NCBI RefSeq assembly: GCF_000372725.1 | Contig: NW_005198391.1 | Location: 548,875-612,874, forward strand | Length of the DNA: 64,000 nucleotides | Origin: Emiliania huxleyi CCMP1516 | Taxonomy: Eukaryota; Haptophyta; Isochrysidales; Noelaerhabdaceae | Direction: 5' to 3' | Shown here: one piece after another, positions 59,083 through 64,000 of the stretch | How the letters are laid out: each line of letters opens with the position of its first letter | Position numbering within the stretch: position 1 is the first letter of the stretch | Made by a program: the position numbers and the translations under genes | Notes under the pieces: model-generated | Database searches by the model: none | Seen by the model: the letters and a program-made list of their open reading frames with translations, nothing else | Told to the model about the DNA's origin: nothing

Positions 59083-61149
59083 TCACCACCCCCGCGAACC
59101 GAGCCCGGGCGGGCGGGGAGGAGGGCGGAGAGGGGGAGGGCAGAGAGGGGGCGGAGGGGAGAGAGCAGAGAGGCGCGTGCCGGCAACATCGCCGACGGGA
59201 GAGGGCGCGGCTGCGGCGGCGGCTCGGCGCCCGCCCGGACGCGCAGCTCGTGCAGCGGCGCCCACCCGCGCGAGGGCAAGCCGACGTGCCACACGCCCTC
59301 CTCCCCGATCGCCTACGCGCAAGTGCGGCGGTCTGCAGTCCCCGGCCGAGAGGGCCCCCACGCCGCGGCACGCCTCGCCTCGGGGCAGGCGGCGCTGTCG
59401 GCGACGAAGAGAGCGGCGGTCTGGGAGCCTGCGGGGCGCGCGTCGCGTGTCATCGGGACGTGTCCTGGACATGTCTCCCCCTCCTTCCCCCGCCGGCGGC
59501 GCCAAGGTACTGGATGTGACCGAAGTGCCAGAAGCCGGCGGTGAACCAGAGCACGCGGCTGCTCGAGCCGCGGCGGCAGTAGACGTGCCTCCCGCCGACC
59601 TGCACTCGCAACACCACAACCGCGGGGTCGGCGGCGGGGGGCGGCGTGAGGACGTGGCGAGCGGGCGTGCCGCGCGGGCCTGCACCCGGTCCAGCCTGTC
59701 GTACGACCCGAGCCAGCGCCGTGCGACCGACCTGCGGAGGGACCTGCGGGCGTGAGAAGAGGGGCGGAAGCGCTGTCCCGCTGCGCAGCGTCGGCGAGTC
59801 GCGCGCCAAGTGACGGTCCACCCGTGCCGCTGCCGGCGCGGCTGCCCCTCTAACCGGACCACCTGCAGACCGACGGCGAGGGGTGGGGTGGGAAGAGGGC
59901 GCGGGGGTGGGGCGGGGAGAGGGGGCGGGAGGGGGGAGGGGAGCGGGGCGGGGCAGAGGGCAAGGGACTCACCGGCGCCGCTTCGGCGAGTTGTCTCGCC
60001 CAAACCTACTCGCACGGAGAAGCGGCGTGTCGACCCCCAGCCCCTCCCCTCGCCCCCTTCCACAACCTCCGGCCCCCCCTGGCGCACCTCCGCCTCCTCG
60101 CTCCCGCTCGCCTCCGCCTCCGCCTCCGCCTCCGCCTCGTCGCCGCTCAAGCCGCCACTCCCGCCGCCGCCCTCCTCGCCCTCGTCCGGCTCAGCCTCGT
60201 CCGGCTCGCACCGCAGGCCGGGCGCCGGCACGAACCCACTACCCCGCGGCCCCGCCACTTGCCACTCGCCCACAATGTGCTCCGGTGCGCCCGCAGAGTC
60301 GGCGACGATCAGAAAGCCGGTCTGCCGGCCGAGGTCGGCGGCGCGGCCAGCGTGCCAGAAGCCGTTGCGCGCGAACCAGAGCATCTTGTCCGGATCGCCC
60401 TGCTTCGCAAACGCGAACCGGCCCGCGAGCAGCGGTAGGTCGTCGCGCCGCACGTACCGGCCCGTGAAGGCGGCACGTGCGGGGTGGCCGGTTGCCCCGC
60501 GCAGCCGGACAGCGGTGGCCTGCGGGAGGGCGGAGAGGGCGCGCTCGGCGGGCCGTCGGGAGGGGAGGGCGCGCCTCTCCATGCGGGGCTGTGGGCCAGC
60601 TCGAGAGTGCCGCACCCTCCCCCTTAAGTTCCCCCCCCCCCCCCCCCCCCACACCCCCTTGGCTGTCTGCATCTGGCCGGCTGCCTGGGCGCGGAGCAGC
60701 AGCAGTGCCTCGCCGCCGGCGCCGCCCGGATCGCGGTCCTCGTCGGCAGCGAAGGCCTCGGCCGCCTCGGCCGCCCGCCGCACGGCGGCGAGGTGCGCGA
60801 TCTCGGACGCCAGCCGGTCGAGCTCCGCAGGAGACGAGGTTGGGCCAGGCTCGCGGCTCGTCCACCCCTCCGGCGTGTGGCCTGGGTGGGCGGCGAGCCA
60901 CGCGGCAACCTGCTCTCGCACGTGCAGCGCCGGCTCCATCCGTGCAGACGCCAACGACTCGCCGCCGAAGAAGGAGGCGAGAGGCCGCCGCCGCCAAAAC
61001 GCCAGAAGCGCGTCCCTTTCGTACACGCGGGGCTCGTCGGTGGGAATCACCGGGTCGCGAAACATGGTGTAGCAAATTGGACACGTCAATTCGTCCGGCT
61101 CCGCATCGTCGAGCGGGGCTGCGACCGGCTCGTGAGGCAGAGCGATCAT
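59083..61149 (-). CDS. U-box protein with repeated protist beta-domain, multi-exon
   Basis: Starts at the ATG at 61149. Residues 20-100 are a U-box: DELTCPICYTMFRDPVIPTD, ERDALLAFW and HVREQVAAWLAAHPGH, the fold that recruits ubiquitin-conjugating enzymes, so an E3 ligase role is likely. A helical linker ends QMQTAKG, followed by an intron with a C run and an acceptor CCGCAG|GCCACC. Next is a unit of about 90 residues (GRYVRRDDLPLLAGRFAFAK, KMLWFARNGFWHAG, GFLIVADSAGAPEHI, GEWQVAGPRGSGFVPAPGL) that I know as a repeated domain in algal proteins; a second copy in pieces follows (LGSYDRLDRVQ, RVLWFTAGFWHFGHIQYLG, WAPLHELRV). Between them is an acidic low-complexity part (EAEAEAEAEASGSEEAE). The 3' end is not resolved beyond about 59240. 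Confidence 0.6.
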   Translation of the reverse strand: MIALPHEPVAAPLDDAEPDELTCPICYTMFRDPVIPTDEPRVYERDALLAFWRRRPLASFFGGESLASARMEPALHVREQVAAWLAAHPGHTPEGWTSREPGPTSSPAELDRLASEIAHLAAVRRAAEAAEAFAADEDRDPGGAGGEALLLLRAQAAGQMQTAKGVWGGGGGGNLRGRVRHSRAGPQPRMERRALPSRRPAERALSALPQATAVRLRGATGHPARAAFTGRYVRRDDLPLLAGRFAFAKQGDPDKMLWFARNGFWHAGRAADLGRQTGFLIVADSAGAPEHIVGEWQVAGPRGSGFVPAPGLRCEPDEAEPDEGEEGGGGSGGLSGDEAEAEAEAEASGSEEAEVRQGGPEVVEGGEGRGWGSTRRFSVRVGLGETTRRSGAGESLALCPAPLPSPLPPPLPAPPPRPLPTPPLAVGLQVVRLEGQPRRQRHGWTVTWRATRRRCAAGQRFRPSSHARRSLRRSVARRWLGSYDRLDRVQARAARPLATSSRRPPPPTPRLWCCECRSAGGTSTAAAARAAACSGSPPASGTSVTSSTLAPPAGEGGGDMSRTRPDDTRRAPRRLPDRRSLRRRQRRLPRGEACRGVGALSAGDCRPPHLRVGDRGGGRVARRLALARVGAAARAARPGGRRAAAAAAPSPVGDVAGTRLSALSPPPPLCPPPLRPPPRPPGLGSRGW

Positions 61150-62110
61150 GCCGCCGGCCAATGCGCCGTGCAGCGAGGAGTAGCGCCCTCTTTCGCGGGA
61201 GATGAGCGGCCGCTTTGAGGTTGCCGAAATACGATTTCTTTTTTACAAAACTTGCCGCCTCTCTTGATCCCTTCTGATGCCCTACCCTAGGCCACACACA
61301 CACACCTGGGCCTTGCCTGGGGTTTTAGGGGCCGGGCAGGGTTTGCCGTCCCAGTAAATAAATAAGTGGAGCGGGCATCTCCAGGACCAGGTCCAGCCAG
61401 GCAAGGGAGATGGGCGACGCACGACACAGCAGGGTACACAGCGAGGTAAAATTCTGTCGGCGCGACAGCGGACGAGCAGGCGCGGACGCTCAAAAGCGCC
61501 TGATGACAACCACATTCGAGACGGCGACTTCCACGTCGTCGGACGTCGCCGTCCGCGACATCGTCAGCCGGCCTGAGCTCAATCAACGGCGAACGGCCGC
61601 AGTGACCGGGTCACGAAGACTGGTCCAGATCGCTGCCCCAGGTGTGAAGGTCGAGGACAGCCATGCGCCTTCGGAGCGGCGCGTTCCGGGGGGGAGAAGC
61701 GAGATGTGTCTCAAAGTTACAAAGAGCTTGCCCGCAACCCGTCCCCGAGCATCCGGCCCGCTGGGTGCGCTTCTTAGCTCTCCGGCGGCCCTGGGTGTGA
61801 GGTTGATGACTGCACTCCAAGTGCTCCAAGTCTCTCGATCGAGCATTCGTCGCGTAAGGGCTATAAAGGCGGCTTAAAGCGCGCGGCTCTCTCTCGTGCC
61901 GCACGGCTTCAACACTGTAAGTCGTGTAGTGTGTTGCTCCTTCACACCCCTCTGCGCCCTGGGGCGTCGCGCGCACGTGTACACACACGTACCCCGTCCC
62001 CGGTACCCCCCCCCTCTTCCTTGGTCGCTCGTGTTTTCTTTCTTTCTTCAAACAGCTTGACGCGCCGGTAACGCGAGAAGCTCTCGATCGGACATGCAAG
62101 GAGCAAGCTC
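61150..62110. other. intergenic, no gene
   Basis: Holds repeat C (reverse copy), a run of CACACACAC at 61290 and CTTTCTTTCTTC near 62038. A frame on the plus strand (61410-61877) has no family features. Confidence 0.5.
61735..61835 (-). repeat. dispersed repeat C, reverse copy
   Basis: Reverse complement contains CTTGGAGCACTTGGAGTGCA, GTCATCAACC, CCAGGGCCGCC, GAGCTAAGAAGCGCACCCAG and CGGGCC, the same order as at 52852-52935, and then TTGCGGGCAAGC as at 30185. Confidence 0.85.
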
Positions 62111-63346
62111 TCAAGCGTACCCAAATTTGCCCCTCTCGAACCAGTCCTCGGCATCACCATTGAATTCGTCGGCAGCCTCCTTCTTGCCATAGCTCGAATT
62201 CTCCGCACGCATCAAGTGCGGCACGCAGTAATTCGAAGAGATGCTGTTGGCCATGATGAGGACCTCGATATCGCCCTCCTTGGTTGTGATCGTCTCGGCA
62301 ACCATCGGGCCGCCGACCGCCTCAGGGTCGGCCACCTCGAACGTTTGTCCTGGCTTCACCTTGCGAACGAGAGCGCCGTGGAACCCCCCGCACATGCTCT
62401 GCCCGTGGGCATTCGAGAAAAAAGCGTCGGCGCCGAAGACGGCATCGTCTGACGCGGCGCAAAGTGCCACTTCACCTTTGCTGCCGCGCGCGACAAGCGC
62501 GTCCCACTTCATCGAGTGGCCGGGAAAGCAGTCGCCCGTGTTGCTCGGCTCCTCGGATAAGCCGGCGAGGCTAGCCTCGCCGTCGCCCCAGCAAAAGAGA
62601 CTGAGGAACGGGCCGCTACAGCCGGAAGCGTAGCCGAGGTTCCACTTGCCCCCGGGAGCTGGTGGCCCGATCGCGATCGTGTTGAACCGCACTCCACCCT
62701 TATGGAGCAAGGGCAGCACCGCACCGCCTGCACCGAACTGTTTTGGCCACGCGCGCGAGCCCAACTTGCTGTACTCGTAATGGTTCTCCTCGAGCAGTGT
62801 GTCGACGGTGGCGGCGGAAACTTTTTCTGCAGCTGGGGAGGCCTTGCCCTTGGCCTTGGCTTTGCCGTTGTCCGCGGCCTTCTTCTCCTCTTTCTTCACC
62901 TTCATCGCCGGTGCGGCAGCTTTTGCCTGCGGCGCAGGCTTCTTGGCCTTCTTCTCCTCTTTCTTCACCTTCATCACCGGTGCAGCGGCTTTTGCCTGCG
63001 GCGCAGGCTTCTTGGCCTTCTTCTCCTCTTTCTTCACCTTCATCGCCGGTGCAGCGGCTTTTGCCTGCTGCGAAGGCTTCTTGGCTGCAGTATTGGCCGT
63101 CTCGATGACGTCCGCTGCGGCCCCTTGCTCAGACTTGCGCTTGCGTGATTTGTCCCACCGCAACTGGCCATTTGCTTCCTCGTTAACAAGGCAGTGGGCC
63201 TTCTGATCGCCATCATCGTACGTGATCAAGTGCGTCTCGTCATATGGCCGCCATTCTGTAACGCGGCCGGCGAACCACGGCTTGCCACGCTCTCCTGTCC
63301 ACCGGATTGAGAGGCGGCTGCCGACGATCTCCGCGCCGTACGGCAT
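62111..63346 (-). CDS. Tudor-like protein with lysine-rich tandem repeats
   Basis: From the ATG at 63346, 411 residues, no intron. Residues 1-65 (GSRLSIRWTGERGKPWFAGR, YDETHLITYDDGDQKAHCL) have the pattern of Tudor/agenet-like modules, with W-F-x-G-x-V and Y-D-D-G-D-Q, which often bind modified histones or DNA-associated proteins. Residues 90-185 consist of three near-identical 23-residue Lys/Ala/Pro repeats (QAKAAAPAMKVKKEEKKA), like histone H1 tails. Residues 195-411 form a folded domain (SRAWPKQFGAGGAVLPLLHK, GKWNLGYASGCSGPFLSLFC, MCGGFHGALVRKVKPGQTFE) that I do not recognise. A nuclear, chromatin-associated role is the best guess. Third-position G/C bias is high along the frame; upstream in-frame codons to 63439 are repeats and were left out. 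Confidence 0.75.
   Translation of the reverse strand: MPYGAEIVGSRLSIRWTGERGKPWFAGRVTEWRPYDETHLITYDDGDQKAHCLVNEEANGQLRWDKSRKRKSEQGAAADVIETANTAAKKPSQQAKAAAPAMKVKKEEKKAKKPAPQAKAAAPVMKVKKEEKKAKKPAPQAKAAAPAMKVKKEEKKAADNGKAKAKGKASPAAEKVSAATVDTLLEENHYEYSKLGSRAWPKQFGAGGAVLPLLHKGGVRFNTIAIGPPAPGGKWNLGYASGCSGPFLSLFCWGDGEASLAGLSEEPSNTGDCFPGHSMKWDALVARGSKGEVALCAASDDAVFGADAFFSNAHGQSMCGGFHGALVRKVKPGQTFEVADPEAVGGPMVAETITTKEGDIEVLIMANSISSNYCVPHLMRAENSSYGKKEAADEFNGDAEDWFERGKFGYA
62881..63087 (-). repeat. 69-bp tandem repeat, three copies, coding
   Basis: Units start at about 62881, 62950 and 63019 (TCTTCTCCTCTTTCTTCACC), differing at only a few positions; encodes the three Lys-rich units of the Tudor-like protein. 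Confidence 0.95.
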
Positions 63347-63693
63347 GTGAGATGTGTGGACTGTGCTGCGCGTGGCGCAAACGCGGTGTGGACAGTGCTG
63401 CGTGCGGCGCACGTACGCGAGGTGCTGCGCGCGGCGCAAACGCGGAGTCGTTACTTGGTTGTCGCAAGTTTGAGTGCCCCCGGGGGGGGGGGGTCGTCGC
63501 TAACCGTCGAACCTGTGCCCCATCCCTCCCCTGTCTGTTTTCTCGCTTTCTCACTTGGTGCCTCTCTATCTGTCTATCCCCTCTCTCGCAACCCCCATCG
63601 CCCCCCCCCCCTTCCCCCAACCATGGCGCCAGCGCCCAGCGGCAGCGCGCGGGAGGGTTGTTGCGCGCGCGCGGGCCAAGCTGCTCCATGACT
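63347..63693. other. intergenic
   Basis: Between two minus-strand genes. Contains three copies of a GTGGACAGTGCTGCG/GTGGACTGTGCTGCG-like unit of about 30-40 bp (63355-63440), a G run and a C run. No gene. Confidence 0.5.
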
Positions 63694-64000
63694 CTAGTTC
63701 TCGACCAGGTCCCCGCCCCGCGCCCGCAGGATCTCGCGGATGAGGCCCACCTCCGCCGTGTGCGCGTGCAGCGCCCGCGGGAAGTCCTCGGCGTCCTCGT
63801 GCTCGGCGCCGCGCACGACCAGCAGAGTGTCGAGCATGGGCATCGCCCTCACAAACTGCAGCAGGGTGGCGCGGTCGCAGCCGTGCACGCTATAGACGAG
63901 CTCGAAGCGGCGGAGGCCGGGCAGGAGGGCGAGCATTGCGCGGAGGACGTCGTCGTTGAACGAGTCGACGTTGGCCAGCGTCAGCGCCTCGAGTGCGGGC
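63694..64000 (-). CDS. leucine-rich-repeat protein, C-terminal end (cut by window)
   Basis: The last 101 codons of a gene entering from beyond the right edge. It reads LEALTLANVDSFNDDVLRAM, LALLPGLRRFELVYS, MPMLDTLLVVRG and ends GLIREILRARGGDLVEN at the TAG at 63694-63696. The spacing of Leu residues (LxxLxLxxV...LLPGLRRFELV) fits RNI/F-box-type leucine-rich repeats of about 26 residues. The N-terminus and any F-box are outside the window. Confidence 0.65.
   Translation of the reverse strand, partial: PALEALTLANVDSFNDDVLRAMLALLPGLRRFELVYSVHGCDRATLLQFVRAMPMLDTLLVVRGAEHEDAEDFPRALHAHTAEVGLIREILRARGGDLVEN

Overview
This is nuclear DNA of a GC-rich microbial eukaryote, most likely a haptophyte alga of the Emiliania/Chrysochromulina/Prymnesium kind. 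The reasons are spliced genes with short pyrimidine-rich introns, many with GC-AG ends; very strong G/C preference at third codon positions; proline-rich secreted glycoproteins with Cys-rich end domains; tandem SH3-like repeats linked by PPPPLPG-type spacers; a plastid-style ClpS precursor; and abundant microsatellites and dispersed intergenic repeats. The species call is inference, as no marker gene is present. One 100-base assembly gap lies at 44246-44345.

Layout. 0.4-10 kb: a drug/metabolite transporter (minus), a P450-like protein (plus), a mitochondrial-type helical protein, a rhamnosyltransferase-like membrane enzyme, a frame-broken glycosyltransferase-like gene (minus) and a methylglyoxal synthase remnant (plus). 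10-14.4 kb: the C-terminal WD40 exons of the splicing factor SMU1 sit directly behind an ankyrin/coiled-coil/terminal nucleotidyltransferase gene, with two minisatellites at the join. 15-24 kb: ClpS, a METTL21-type methyltransferase, a pherophorin-like proline-rich protein and a conserved WD40 (transducin-family) gene. 24-32 kb: mostly repeats, with an RS-domain gene and a bifunctional tryptophan enzyme (IGP synthase plus PRA isomerase). 32-41.5 kb: an A/B-type cyclin with an unusual N-terminal repeat pair, then a 2,557-residue receptor-like protein with a beta-helix, 14 WD40 repeats, Cys-rich GCC2/GCC3-like repeats, about ten membrane spans and an intracellular TIR domain. 41.8-46.5 kb: a single-pass proline-rich surface glycoprotein (minus), crossing the gap. 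46.7-52.5 kb: two coiled-coil proteins. 53-58.4 kb: a 211-bp partial copy of COX6A, a fold-back (long inverted repeat) element, degenerate tandem repeats and the intact COX6A gene. 59-64 kb: a U-box protein, a Tudor-like lysine-repeat protein and the end of a leucine-rich-repeat protein.

The genes do not form one pathway; neighbours are on mixed strands as is usual in a protist genome. Three themes recur. First, surface proteins (18-21.5, 33.8-41.5 and 41.8-46.5 kb) combine proline-rich stalks with Cys-rich or lectin-like heads, and one carries a TIR signalling tail. Second, several genes look incomplete or rearranged exactly at repeats or strand switches (SMU1, methylglyoxal synthase, COX6A copy). 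Third, at least five dispersed repeat families occur in the intergenic DNA, several just upstream of start codons. Exon boundaries were read by eye from splice consensus and family alignments from memory; nothing was searched or computed.
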